This document shows positions 41,594 to 51,026 of a stretch of 64,000 nucleotides of DNA, piece by piece. This DNA comes from Mesorhizobium loti (GTDB taxonomy: Bacteria; Pseudomonadota; Alphaproteobacteria; Rhizobiales; Rhizobiaceae): NCBI RefSeq assembly GCF_002858745.1, contig NZ_PJRO01000002.1, positions 345,006 to 409,005 on the forward strand, given 5' to 3'. The translations under genes were made by a program, and so were the position numbers. Position 1 is the first letter of the stretch. Each line of letters starts with the position of its first letter. The notes below the pieces were generated by a model that searched no databases, was not told where the DNA came from, and was given only the letters and a program-made list of their open reading frames with translations.

Positions 41594-42973
41594 TCACTCG
41601 GCCAGCAGACGTTCGTCGAGAGGGTAAGTCGACAGTTTCTGGTGGCCAGTCTCGGTGATCAGGATCTGCTCTTCGAGCTTGACGCCTTCATGCCCGTCGA
41701 GGCGGCCGATATAACTTTCCACGCACAGCACCATGCCGGGCTCGATCACGCCATCGGGGGTATCTTCCGTCCAATCGGAGATGTGCGGCAGGGTCGGGTA
41801 TTCGTCAGCGAGGCCGACACCGTGATAAAGCACGCCATAGCGGGTCGGGAAGCAGTCCCGCGGTGGTACGATAGAACGTTCGACGAGCTCCTTGAACGAA
41901 ATTCCCGGCCGCATCAGCCCGGTGTTGTGGGCGATCTGGTCTGCGGCAATGCGATGGAGATCGCGCTGCTCGTTGCTGGGGCGACCATCACCGCATAGCC
42001 AGGTTCGTGAAAGGTCGGCACAGAACCCGTAAGGGCCGATGAGGTCGGTGTCGAAGGCGACGAGATCGCCGGCCTCGATGACGCGCGACGAGCATTCCTG
42101 GAACCAGGGGTTGGTGCGCGGGCCCGATGAGAGCAGCCGCGTCTCGATCCACTCGCCGCCGCGCGCGATGTTGCCGCGATGCAGCTCCGCCCACAGCTCG
42201 TTCTCGGAAATGCTTGGCTTCAAGGCGGTGTGCATCTCGCCCATCGCTGCCTCGCAGGCGATAATGGCGCGGCGCATGGCCAGAATTTCATCTGGCGACT
42301 TGATGAGGCGGGCATTCTCCATCACGGCTTCGCCATTGCCGATCTCGACGCCCAGCCGCGCCAGGGCCTCTACGCCTTCGAAGTCGAGATGATCGACGGC
42401 AATGCGGGTGTTGCCGCCGCCATGTTCGCGCACCAGGTCGGCGATACCGGCGGCCCAGCGGCGTACCTTCATCTCGGTCAGCTCGCCGCCATAGAGATAC
42501 ATCCAGGAAACAGTCGGTCGCACATCGTCGACGACGCCGGAGTGGTCGGACAGGTGCTCACAGGAGAAATAGTCGAACAGGACGACTGGCCCTTCCGTCG
42601 CCACGAAACAATGGCGGGTCGGATTGTGCGCGACCCAGAGCTGCATGTTGGTGCTGTCGGTAGCGTAGCGGATATTGACCGGATCGTAGAGCAGGGCGCC
42701 GGCATAATCGCGACGCTTCAACTCGGCGCGTATACGCTCAAGGCGGTACTGGCGCATCGCCGGCAGATCGGGGGCCGAGATGCCAGCTGCTGCCCACTCG
42801 CGTTCGGCAGTTTCACCGTAGCCCAGAACATGCTGGTTGAGCGAGGCTGCCTTGTCGCGTGATGCGGCACGCAATTCCTCAGTCGAGCCGGGCTGCGAGG
42901 TGCCTCCCGGCTCGAAAGGCATGATCTTGCGATGGCGGCCGAAATTCCCTGAACTGCGGCCAGCCGTCGACAT
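41594..42973 (-). CDS. dddP-like: M24-family DMSP lyase-like protein (DddP-like)
   Basis: 459 residues of the pita-bread (creatinase/aminopeptidase P) fold. Metal-ligand residues Asp308, Asp310, Asp320, His384, Glu419 and Glu434 all occur. As I recall the DddP ligands (D295, D297, D307, H371, E406, E421), they match with a constant offset of 13, and NIRYATDSTNMQLW also resembles DddP. DddP cleaves DMSP to dimethyl sulfide and acrylate. In this operon (MttB2, FAD/GcvT oxidase) a related onium substrate is equally possible. The start is 3 bp after the FAD/GcvT stop, so translation is coupled. Confidence 0.7.
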   Translation of the reverse strand: MSTAGRSSGNFGRHRKIMPFEPGGTSQPGSTEELRAASRDKAASLNQHVLGYGETAEREWAAAGISAPDLPAMRQYRLERIRAELKRRDYAGALLYDPVNIRYATDSTNMQLWVAHNPTRHCFVATEGPVVLFDYFSCEHLSDHSGVVDDVRPTVSWMYLYGGELTEMKVRRWAAGIADLVREHGGGNTRIAVDHLDFEGVEALARLGVEIGNGEAVMENARLIKSPDEILAMRRAIIACEAAMGEMHTALKPSISENELWAELHRGNIARGGEWIETRLLSSGPRTNPWFQECSSRVIEAGDLVAFDTDLIGPYGFCADLSRTWLCGDGRPSNEQRDLHRIAADQIAHNTGLMRPGISFKELVERSIVPPRDCFPTRYGVLYHGVGLADEYPTLPHISDWTEDTPDGVIEPGMVLCVESYIGRLDGHEGVKLEEQILITETGHQKLSTYPLDERLLAE

Positions 42974-42976
42974 GGC

Positions 42977-45562
42977 TCACCCACGCATCTTTTCACCGCT
43001 TGGATCAAAGGGCGGTTCGATGTTGATGCGGGCAGGGCGGCGATGACCGAGAATCTCGATCTCGAACAGGCCGGCGCTTTCGTCCTCAGCCAGCGCTGCC
43101 GGCACATAACCTTGCGCCATCGACTTCTGGACATAGTGCGCGTAGCCGCCCGACGTGATCCAACCGACGACGCGCCATTCGCCATCAACAATGCCGCGTA
43201 CGGCCGAAGCGCCCTGCGCTGCCGTCGAGCCGCGTACCTCCTTGCCGAACTCGTCGAAGCGCGGCGCGCCATAACCGTGTGGCTTCTCGACCGTGCCAAA
43301 GTCGGTCGGAACCTTGGCCCAGACCGGCTCGTCGCCCATCACGTCGGCATCGGCTGCGTCCACCAGGAAGGAAACACGGCGCAGTTTCGAGACCTTGCCG
43401 TTGGCCATTTCGGCCTGTTCGCTTGCGGCGGCTTCACGGCCGATGAAGTCGTTCTTCTCCATCTTGATGAAGCGGTCCATCGCCCCCTCGAACGGGCCAT
43501 AGATGGGCCTGAGTTCGCGGAACCAGGTCGGGAAGTTCTTTTCCAGGCGCATGGTGAGCAAGGCACGCATGCCGAAATCGACGATGCCGAATTCTTCGCC
43601 GGCTTCCTTGATCGCAGCATAGACAAGCCGCTGATAGGCAGGTTGCATCCAGATTTCGTAACCGAGATCGCCGGTATAGGTAATGCGGTTGACGAGGCAG
43701 GGCGCGCCCCCGACCGCCATCTCGCGGAAATCCATGAACCTGAAGGCTTTGGACGAAACGTCGATATCGGTGAGCTTCTGCAGCAGTTCCTGGCTCTTCG
43801 GTCCGGCGATGGAGAGGCCGACAAGGGTCTGGTCGAAGCGGTGGATACGAACGGAACCGTTCTTAGGCAGGTGCTTCTCGAACCAGCGCATGTGGTATTT
43901 CTGCGCTGCGGACGAGCCCCAGATCATGAATTTGTCATCGCCCGTCTTGGCGATGGTGAAGTCGCCGATCAGCTTGCCGAACTCGTTCAGCATCGGGGTT
44001 AGTACGATACGGCCCTTTTTCGGCATGCGGTTGGTCATCAGACGATTCAGGAAATCTTCCGAACCCGTTCCACTGACTTCATATTTTGCGAAGTTGGCGA
44101 TTTCGGTGACGCCGACACGCTCGCGCACGGCACGGACCTCGTTGCCAACATGCTCGAAGTCGTTCGAGCGGTGGAAGGAGACGATGTCCTTCGGCTCCGT
44201 GCCTTTCGGGGCGAACCAGAGGGGTGTTTCAAGACCCCAGCTGTCGCCCATGACGGCATTGTTGGCCACCATCGTGTCGTAGAGCGGCGTTGTCTGTGCC
44301 GGACGGGCGGCAGGCAGTTCTTCGTTCGGGAAACGGATGGAGAAGCGGCGCGAATAGTTTTCGCGCACCTTGGCGTTGGTGTAGCGCAGGCTTGCCCATT
44401 CGCCCCAGCGCGCCACGTCCATGCCCCAAACGTCGAAGCCGGGATCGCCATTCACCATCCAATTGGAGAGCGCGAGGCCGACGCCGCCGCCCTGGCTGAA
44501 GCCGGCCATGACGGCGCAAGCACACCAGAAATTGGTCAGGCCCTGCACCGGGCCGACCAGGGGGTTGCCGTCGGGCGCGAAGGTGAAGGGACCGTTGATG
44601 ACCTGCTTGATGCCGGCATTGGCAATGCCTGGGAAATGCTTGAAGCCGATCTCCAGCGAAGGCGCGATGCGGTCGATGTCGGGCTGCAGCAGTTCGTGGC
44701 CGAAGTCCCAGGGCGTGTTGACAGGTGACCACGGCTTGCAGGCCTTCTCATAGGTGCCGAGCAGGATGCCGTTGCGCTCCTGACGGGTGTAGATTTCGCC
44801 CTTGAAGTCGAGCACGCCGACCATCTCGCGACCGGTCGACTTGTTGAATTCCTCGACCTCTCTCATCGGCTCGGTGAGCAGGTACATGTGCTCCATCGCA
44901 AGCAGAGGCAACTCGACGCCGACCATACGGCCAACCTCGCGCGCCCACAGGCCGCCGCAGTTCACAACATGCTCAGCCTTCACCGTGCCCTGTTCGGTGA
45001 CGACGTTCCAGGTGCCGTCAACCTCCTGGGTCAATTCGATGACACGGTTGCGCAGCACGATCTCGGCGCCCAGCTTTCTTGCAGCCTTGGCATAGGCATG
45101 CGTGGTGCCGGACGGATCGAGATGGCCCTCGACGGGATCCCACATGGCACCGACGAAATTCTTCTCGTCCATCAGCGGGAACATTGCCTTGGCTTCCGAA
45201 GGCGTGATCAACTCGGTGTCCATGCCGAGATAGCGGCCCTTGGCGTGGGCGAGCCGCAGGAAGTCCATCCGCTCCGGCGTATCGGCCATCATGATACCGC
45301 CGGTAAGGTGCAGCGAGCAGGACTGTCCGGAAAGCTCCTCCAGTTCCTTGTAGAGCTGCACCGTATAGGCCTGCAGCTTCGCAACGTTGGGGTCGCCGTT
45401 CAGCGTATGGAAGCCGCCGGCGGCATGCCAGGACGAGCCGGATGTGAGTTCCGAGCGCTCGATCAGCATAACGTCGGTCCAGCCAGCCTTGGCCAAATGG
45501 TAGAGGACCGAACAGCCGACGACGCCACCGCCGATCACAACCGCTTTAACGTGGGATTTCAT
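42977..45562 (-). CDS. FAD-dependent oxidase / GcvT fusion (dimethylglycine or sarcosine dehydrogenase-like), full length
   Basis: 861 residues: FAD Rossmann motif GGGVVG (11-16), covalent-flavin motif SSWHAAG with His46, DAO domain to about 390, then GcvT folate-binding (about 440-730) and C-terminal barrel. Such enzymes remove N-methyl groups from dimethylglycine, sarcosine or related amines, with the C1 unit passed to THF. Operon with MttB2 upstream and the DddP-like gene downstream suggests stepwise demethylation of one onium compound. Paralogue of the partial gene at 1-2272. Confidence 0.88.
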   Translation of the reverse strand: MKSHVKAVVIGGGVVGCSVLYHLAKAGWTDVMLIERSELTSGSSWHAAGGFHTLNGDPNVAKLQAYTVQLYKELEELSGQSCSLHLTGGIMMADTPERMDFLRLAHAKGRYLGMDTELITPSEAKAMFPLMDEKNFVGAMWDPVEGHLDPSGTTHAYAKAARKLGAEIVLRNRVIELTQEVDGTWNVVTEQGTVKAEHVVNCGGLWAREVGRMVGVELPLLAMEHMYLLTEPMREVEEFNKSTGREMVGVLDFKGEIYTRQERNGILLGTYEKACKPWSPVNTPWDFGHELLQPDIDRIAPSLEIGFKHFPGIANAGIKQVINGPFTFAPDGNPLVGPVQGLTNFWCACAVMAGFSQGGGVGLALSNWMVNGDPGFDVWGMDVARWGEWASLRYTNAKVRENYSRRFSIRFPNEELPAARPAQTTPLYDTMVANNAVMGDSWGLETPLWFAPKGTEPKDIVSFHRSNDFEHVGNEVRAVRERVGVTEIANFAKYEVSGTGSEDFLNRLMTNRMPKKGRIVLTPMLNEFGKLIGDFTIAKTGDDKFMIWGSSAAQKYHMRWFEKHLPKNGSVRIHRFDQTLVGLSIAGPKSQELLQKLTDIDVSSKAFRFMDFREMAVGGAPCLVNRITYTGDLGYEIWMQPAYQRLVYAAIKEAGEEFGIVDFGMRALLTMRLEKNFPTWFRELRPIYGPFEGAMDRFIKMEKNDFIGREAAASEQAEMANGKVSKLRRVSFLVDAADADVMGDEPVWAKVPTDFGTVEKPHGYGAPRFDEFGKEVRGSTAAQGASAVRGIVDGEWRVVGWITSGGYAHYVQKSMAQGYVPAALAEDESAGLFEIEILGHRRPARINIEPPFDPSGEKMRG

Positions 45563-45652
45563 GGAGTTATTTCTCGATTTGGATAGTTTGATTCATGTTG
45601 CGGGGGCAATCCGACCCGCAGATTAAGAGTCAGCGACTCTGCGGAGATGCGC

Positions 45653-47230
45653 TCAAAAATCGGTCGGGGCGCCGCCCTCGGCGATGCGCTTGTCGACGAA
45701 GGCGTTGAGTTCTTCACGGATGGCAGGGTCCATGTAGGGCTCCTCGTAGCTTGCCAGCCGCTCCTTCCAGACGCGGTTGGCCTTCTCCATCGCGGTCGGC
45801 GAACCGGCTTCCGCCCAGGTCTCGAAATTGCGCCAGTCGGACAGGACCGGCGAATAGAAGGCGGTCTTGTAGCGCGACTGGGTATGCGGCGTACCGAAGA
45901 AATGGCCGCCGGGGCCAACGTCGCGGATGGCATCGACAGCCAGTGCGTCTTCCGAGAGGTCGAGAGGCGTGAGGAACTCCGCCACCATCTGCAGGAGATC
46001 GATGTCGAGGATCATCTTCTCGTAGGAGCAGCGCAGGCCACCCTCCAGCCAACCGGCGCCGTGCATCATGAAGTTGCCGCCGCCCTGGATGACACCCCAC
46101 AGTGAAAACACGCTTTCATAGGCGGCCTGGGCATCGACCGTGTTGGCGGCGCAGGTGTTGGAGGTGCGGTAGGGCAGGTTGTAGCGGCGGGCCAATTGAC
46201 CGCCGACCAGTTGCGCCTTCATGTATTCCGGCGTGCCGAAAGCCGGTGCGCCGGACTTCATGTCGACATTGGAGGTAAAGCCGCCATAGCCGACCGGCGC
46301 TCCCTTTCGAACCATCTGGGTAAAGGCAATGCCGGCGAGTGCTTCGGCATTTTGCAGGACCAGAGCACCGGCGATCGTCACCGGCGCCATGGCGCCCGAC
46401 AACGTGAACGGTGTTACGACGACAATCTGGCCCATCGAGGACATCTGGATGATGCCCTCCATCATCGGGACGTCGAGCTTGAGCGGTGAGTTGGTGTTGA
46501 TGATGGTGTAGAGCGACGGCTCCTCCATCATCTGCTCGCGCGAGATGCCGCGCGCGATGCGGGCGATCTCGATACCATCGACGTTGCGTTCCTTGCCGAG
46601 CGAATAGGCGTGGTAGGCCTTGTCAGTCAGAATGGCGAGATCGCGGATGCATTCGAGATGCCGGACCGATGGGTGGACGTCTATCGGTTCGACCGGATAG
46701 CCGCCCGTCATCTGCAGGATGTTGTGCATCTGCGCGAGTTTCAGAAAATTGCGATAGTCGCGCTGGTTGCCCGGCCGGCGGCCGTTATCGAGATCGGAAC
46801 AATTTGGGGCTGAGGCCATCTGCACGAAGATCGTGTTGTTGCCGCCGAAGCGCAGACTGTGCGCCGGATTGCGGGCATGGATGGTGAACTCACTGGGCGC
46901 GTGGGAGATCAAGTCCAGGATCATGTCGGCGTCGAAGCGGACGCGAAGCTCGCCCTCGCGCACATCGGCGCCATGCGCTTTCATGATGCGACGCGCATCG
47001 TCATGCAGCACGTCGACGCCGATTTCCTTGAGCACGCGCAGCGAGGCCAGATGGATCGATTCCAGCTCGTCATCAGAAATCAGTTTTGTCGGCGCGAAGG
47101 GGATCTTGAGCTGTCGGAAGGGTGGCTGCTCGAAGGCAGCGGAGCCTGCGGCACGCTTGCCGGCACGCCCGCCGCGACGGGCGCGATCGGTGGCCAGGGC
47201 CGGTTCGGCGGGTTGCAGCGCGGCGGTCAT
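45653..47230 (-). CDS. MttB-family methyltransferase 2 (non-pyrrolysine)
   Basis: 525 residues from ATG 47230 (GAGGA 6 bp upstream); the frame opens further upstream but without RBS. Complete MttB barrel with TPFTLSGAMAPVTIAGALV (about 271), GGFTSNVDMKSGAPAFGTPE (about 317) and GPGGHFFGTPHTQSRYKTAF (about 437). No amber codon. An Arg-rich head, RARRGGRAGKRAAG (16-29). Compared with MttB1 it differs throughout, so it probably has another methyl substrate. First gene of the operon with the FAD/GcvT oxidase and DddP-like enzyme. Confidence 0.88.
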   Translation of the reverse strand: MTAALQPAEPALATDRARRGGRAGKRAAGSAAFEQPPFRQLKIPFAPTKLISDDELESIHLASLRVLKEIGVDVLHDDARRIMKAHGADVREGELRVRFDADMILDLISHAPSEFTIHARNPAHSLRFGGNNTIFVQMASAPNCSDLDNGRRPGNQRDYRNFLKLAQMHNILQMTGGYPVEPIDVHPSVRHLECIRDLAILTDKAYHAYSLGKERNVDGIEIARIARGISREQMMEEPSLYTIINTNSPLKLDVPMMEGIIQMSSMGQIVVVTPFTLSGAMAPVTIAGALVLQNAEALAGIAFTQMVRKGAPVGYGGFTSNVDMKSGAPAFGTPEYMKAQLVGGQLARRYNLPYRTSNTCAANTVDAQAAYESVFSLWGVIQGGGNFMMHGAGWLEGGLRCSYEKMILDIDLLQMVAEFLTPLDLSEDALAVDAIRDVGPGGHFFGTPHTQSRYKTAFYSPVLSDWRNFETWAEAGSPTAMEKANRVWKERLASYEEPYMDPAIREELNAFVDKRIAEGGAPTDF

Positions 47231-47397
47231 GGGAGTCCTCATGCAATTTTGGTCCATGCATAATGGACCGATGACCAACTCGCCATTGCGGAGGTGGCGA
47301 CCATTAGAGCGAGCAAAGCGACATGGCGCGTGCCGTGTCAGCAGCGTTCGGCAGGTCGTCGAAAATCGGCGCAAGCAAATGTGAACCGCGTTACAGT

Positions 47398-47541
47398 CAT
47401 GCCATCAGAGCGGTTTAAAATGCGCGCGCCAAAGGCTTTCCAAGCAGACTTGCGTGGCTTCGCCCACGCTTCGTCAGCTTGGCTTTTGTTTCATCGCAGG
47501 TTCTGATCGCAAAAGCGCGAGACACTTTTCCGGAACCTGCT
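47398..47541. repeat. Intergenic repeat remnants between MttB2 and the PLD-like gene
   Basis: Contains AGCGGTTTAAAATGCGCGC and a GCAGGTTCTGATCGCAAAAG...CGGAACCTGC hairpin (about 47495-47540), fitting the palindromic repeats elsewhere in the window. The hairpin ends at the RBS of the PLD-like gene. Upstream of it a partial GCGACATGG (47318-47326) resembles one half of the GlxA-type operator. Confidence 0.5.
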
Positions 47542-47554
47542 TGGGGAGGATGTC

Positions 47555-49459
47555 ATGGCCGATGTGGTGAGGGTGCGGGCGGCGACCAACAATGAGGTCG
47601 CTTTCATTGCCTGGGATGTCGACGGCATGATTCCGGGTTGTCTCGGCTTTGAGATCGTCCGGCTCTATCCCGATACCGGCGAAGAACGTTGCCTGGCTTC
47701 CTGGGTGCCATTCAAGGGCCAGCGCAACAAGGACTGGATCCCGCAAGACACCGGCGTATGGCCGGTGCAGAAAGTTTTCTGGCGCGATCTCACAGTGCGG
47801 CGGCGACGCGACAGCCTGACCCTGCGGCCCGACGGCGAAATGATCGCCTATCGCGTGCGTCCGGTGGGAGCCATGAAGCCAGGGCTGGAACCGGTGCCGG
47901 TGCGGCCACCGTTGATTGACGGAAAGCGGACCTATGCGGGCCCACAACGGCCGCTCGGCTATCTGGGGCAGGGCGCCGTCAGTCCGACCATCTTCCTGGG
48001 TTCGATGTTCGGCAAGGCGCGTGTGGCCTTTACCAACGGCGTGTTGTCGACACAATGGATGTCGCGCGCATTGGCTGAAGCAGGCATCAAGGTTGGCCAG
48101 CGTGACAAGATCCGGGAAGAGCTGCAGGACCGCAACAGCAAGATCCGCGCCTATCTGCATGGCGATGTGCCCGACGTGCTGACCAGCCTGCTGACGCGGG
48201 CCAAAGCTGAAGGTGGCTCGGTGCGGCTGGCGCTCTACGAGCTCGGCGATGACGCGCTACGCGACGCCATCATCGAGGCCAAGGACGTTGTCGAGGTGAT
48301 CCTTGCCAATTCCGGCAAGGACGAGCAGACCAAGAAATGGGACTTCGGTAACGCACCCTACCGCAAGGCGCTGCGTGATGCCGGCGTGACGGTGACAGAC
48401 CGGCTCTTCAACAACAATCATATCGCCCACAACAAGTTCGCGGTTTATCGTGACAAACACAGCGTGCCGCGGTCGGTGATGACCGGCTCGACCAATTGGA
48501 CGACAACCGGTATCTGTGGCCAGTCCAACAACGCCTTCATTCGCGACGATCCCGAAATGGCGAGGGTTTTCGACGATTATTGGGAGCGTATGAAGGCGGA
48601 TGTGTTTCCGCCGCCACAGCACGAGGACGCACCGGGGCATGCGGTGCAGACGCAGGGCGTTGCGTTTCGCAAGGGCAATCACATCGCCAATCCGTTGAAC
48701 GGCCAACCTGCGTCACTCGAGGGCATGACGGTGTGGTTCTCGCCGAATGACCCGGAGCGTAACAAGAAGACGCTGTCGGTGCGGCCGGTTGACCTGGAAG
48801 ATGTGTTTTCCCGCATCAGGGCGGCCAAGAAGGCGGTGCTGTTCCTGGTGTTCAATCCCTCGCGACGTGGCGACAATTCGATCATCGCGGAGGCCGTTGC
48901 CGCTGCCCAGGCGAACCGCGACCTCATCGTTCAGGGCGCAATCAGCGATCAGGCGGCGATGCCGAACTATGTACCTTCGACGCGGGATCCCGTCACGCAC
49001 AAGTCCAACAAGGACGGCAAGGCGCCCTTCGTCTTTCCGGAGAAGGTCTGGGAGATGCCGAATGTTTCCGTTGTACGGGCCGCAAATCTGACCGGCGCCT
49101 CGATCGCGACGGATTTCCAGGCGGAAGTGCTGACCATCGGTCATGCCATAGTGCACGACAAGATCGTCATCATCGACCCGATGGAAGACAACGCCACAGT
49201 GATCACTGGCAGCCACAATCTCGGCTACAAGGCTTCTTACGAAAACGATGAGAACCTTGTCATCGTCGAAGGCGACAAGACCTTCGCCGCCGCCTATGCC
49301 GTGCATTTCCTCGATGTGTTCGACCATTACAAATTCCGTGCCTGGCGGCGCACGCTGGGCAAGGGGCCGTCTGCGGACGATGGCTTGCGAACCGACGACA
49401 GCTGGCTGAAACCCTATGCACAGGGTCGCAAGGGGGCGCTGGCGCGGTATTTTCCCTGA
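47555..49459 (+). CDS. Phospholipase D-like protein
   Basis: 634 residues with two HKD-type sites: HNKFAVYRDK...GSTNW (about residue 292) and HDKIVIIDP...GSHNLG (about 534). N-terminal 200 residues form a beta-rich domain not recognised. No signal peptide. PLD-family hydrolases cut phosphodiester bonds (lipids or nucleic acids). RBS GGGGAGGA. Monocistronic. Confidence 0.8.
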   Translation: MADVVRVRAATNNEVAFIAWDVDGMIPGCLGFEIVRLYPDTGEERCLASWVPFKGQRNKDWIPQDTGVWPVQKVFWRDLTVRRRRDSLTLRPDGEMIAYRVRPVGAMKPGLEPVPVRPPLIDGKRTYAGPQRPLGYLGQGAVSPTIFLGSMFGKARVAFTNGVLSTQWMSRALAEAGIKVGQRDKIREELQDRNSKIRAYLHGDVPDVLTSLLTRAKAEGGSVRLALYELGDDALRDAIIEAKDVVEVILANSGKDEQTKKWDFGNAPYRKALRDAGVTVTDRLFNNNHIAHNKFAVYRDKHSVPRSVMTGSTNWTTTGICGQSNNAFIRDDPEMARVFDDYWERMKADVFPPPQHEDAPGHAVQTQGVAFRKGNHIANPLNGQPASLEGMTVWFSPNDPERNKKTLSVRPVDLEDVFSRIRAAKKAVLFLVFNPSRRGDNSIIAEAVAAAQANRDLIVQGAISDQAAMPNYVPSTRDPVTHKSNKDGKAPFVFPEKVWEMPNVSVVRAANLTGASIATDFQAEVLTIGHAIVHDKIVIIDPMEDNATVITGSHNLGYKASYENDENLVIVEGDKTFAAAYAVHFLDVFDHYKFRAWRRTLGKGPSADDGLRTDDSWLKPYAQGRKGALARYFP

Positions 49460-49544
49460 GCCGTCTTCGGCATCGCCTTTGCGGCAGTGGAGCAAAAGAT
49501 CCTTCGCCTGCGGCTCTTTTCTTCCCGGGAATGAGCGGCTAGCA

Positions 49545-49612
49545 CTCTAGTTCTTTGTTTTACGCAATTCCGGACGCAAAATCGCTGCGCACTTTTGCTG
49601 GAATTGCTCCAG
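49545..49612. repeat. Intergenic palindromic repeat, copy C
   Basis: TTTACGCAATTCCGGACGC to GGAATTGCTCCAGG, nearly identical to copy A without the first hairpin. Confidence 0.75.
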
Positions 49613-49652
49613 GTACCGTTGACCTCGAAGATGGGCGCGGTTGGGAGGACGC

Positions 49653-50840
49653 ATGGCCGCTGCGGAGAGCTGCGAGAGCGAAACGGCAGTCAACTGGGCA
49701 GCGATCGCCGGGGTGATCGCGACCGTGTCGGTTTTCGCCATCGCGCAGGGCCTGACCTATCCGCTTCTGTCTTTCATCCTGCAGCGCCAAGGCGTGTCGC
49801 CGGCGATGATCGGCCTTTCCGCGGCGATGACGCCGATCGGCTTCATCGTGTCGTCACCGCTGATCCCGTCGCTGGCCAGGCGCTTCGGAGCAGGACGCAC
49901 GGCGCTGACCTGCGCTGCACTTTCCGCCTTGACGCTGGCACTCGTCGGCCTGACCTACAATGTCTACGCGTGGTTTCCCTTGCGCTTTTTGATCGGCGTC
50001 GTCACCAATCCGCTCTACGTGCTGAGCGAAGTCTGGATGATCGCGCTGGCACCGCCGGGCAAGCGCGGGCGCATCATGGGCGTCTATTCCACGCTGATCT
50101 CGGCCGGTTTTGCAACAGGACCGCTTTGCTTGCTGTTCGTGGGCACCGAGGGCTGGTCGCCTTTTCTGGTCGGCATCGTCGCCTTTGTTGTCTGCGGCTC
50201 CTGTCTTGCGGTCGTATTGCCCCGGTTGCCCAAAGTCGACCAGACCGGCCATCACGTCTCGGTTCTGGGCTTCATGCCGCTGGCCTTACTGTTGCTTATT
50301 GCGGTGGTCGTGGCGGCGGGTTTCGAGCAGGCGGTGCTGGCGCTTCTGCCGGTCTACGGCACATATTTCGGTATCGCCGAGACACGCATGTCGGCGCTGC
50401 TGACCGTCATGATCGCCGGCAACATCGCCATGCAAGTGCCGCTCGGGCTGCTGGCTGAACGGCTTTCGGCACAGGTCGTGCGGCTGGGCTGTGTTATCGC
50501 AACGGCCGCGGGTTGCGCGCTGCTGCCGCTGGTGATCAGCACACCACTGGTGTGGCCGTTCCTCTTCGTGCTGGGCGCTGTTTCCTATGGCATCTACACC
50601 ATGACCATCATCGAACTCGGCGAGCGTTTCACAGGCCAGGCCCTCATTGCCGGCAATGCCGCCTTTTCGCTGATGTGGGGTGTCGGCGGCATTGCGTTGC
50701 CGCCGCTTGCGGGTGGCGCGATGAGCCTGTTCGGTGCACCGGGACTGCCGGTCACACTCGGCGCGATCTGTCTCGTTCTCATCGTTGCCAGCGCCATGGC
50801 CATGCATGGTGGGTTGAACAGCCGTCACAGGGTCGGCTAG
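49653..50840 (+). CDS. MFS transporter
   Basis: 395 residues from ATG 49653 (GGGAGGAC upstream), twelve hydrophobic segments, an MFS signature near ARRFGAGRTALT (about 65). Related in style to YcaD/YfcJ-like exporters. Substrate unknown. Downstream 50841-51026 holds no confident gene. Confidence 0.8.
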   Translation: MAAAESCESETAVNWAAIAGVIATVSVFAIAQGLTYPLLSFILQRQGVSPAMIGLSAAMTPIGFIVSSPLIPSLARRFGAGRTALTCAALSALTLALVGLTYNVYAWFPLRFLIGVVTNPLYVLSEVWMIALAPPGKRGRIMGVYSTLISAGFATGPLCLLFVGTEGWSPFLVGIVAFVVCGSCLAVVLPRLPKVDQTGHHVSVLGFMPLALLLLIAVVVAAGFEQAVLALLPVYGTYFGIAETRMSALLTVMIAGNIAMQVPLGLLAERLSAQVVRLGCVIATAAGCALLPLVISTPLVWPFLFVLGAVSYGIYTMTIIELGERFTGQALIAGNAAFSLMWGVGGIALPPLAGGAMSLFGAPGLPVTLGAICLVLIVASAMAMHGGLNSRHRVG

Positions 50841-51026
50841 AGTGTTCCCATGCGTGCTGTAGTGGCCCATCCCCGCAAGCTCGATACCGCCGTGACGCCT
50901 TCGCTGCGCACGCGTCACACCGAGCTTTTGCGGCTGTGTGCCCGTATTGGCTATTCGCCCCCTGCTTCTCTTTGAGAATCCGTCTCCGGCTGTTGCCGGG
51001 TTGATTCAAAAGGAAAGGCTAAACCA

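Noticed and set aside
43043..44002. 319-codon plus-strand frame opposite the FAD/GcvT oxidase
   Set aside because: No recognisable domain; opposite strand is strongly conserved.
50850..50976. Short frame starting MRAVVAHPRKLD before the aminotransferase
   Set aside because: No RBS and no family; probably intergenic.
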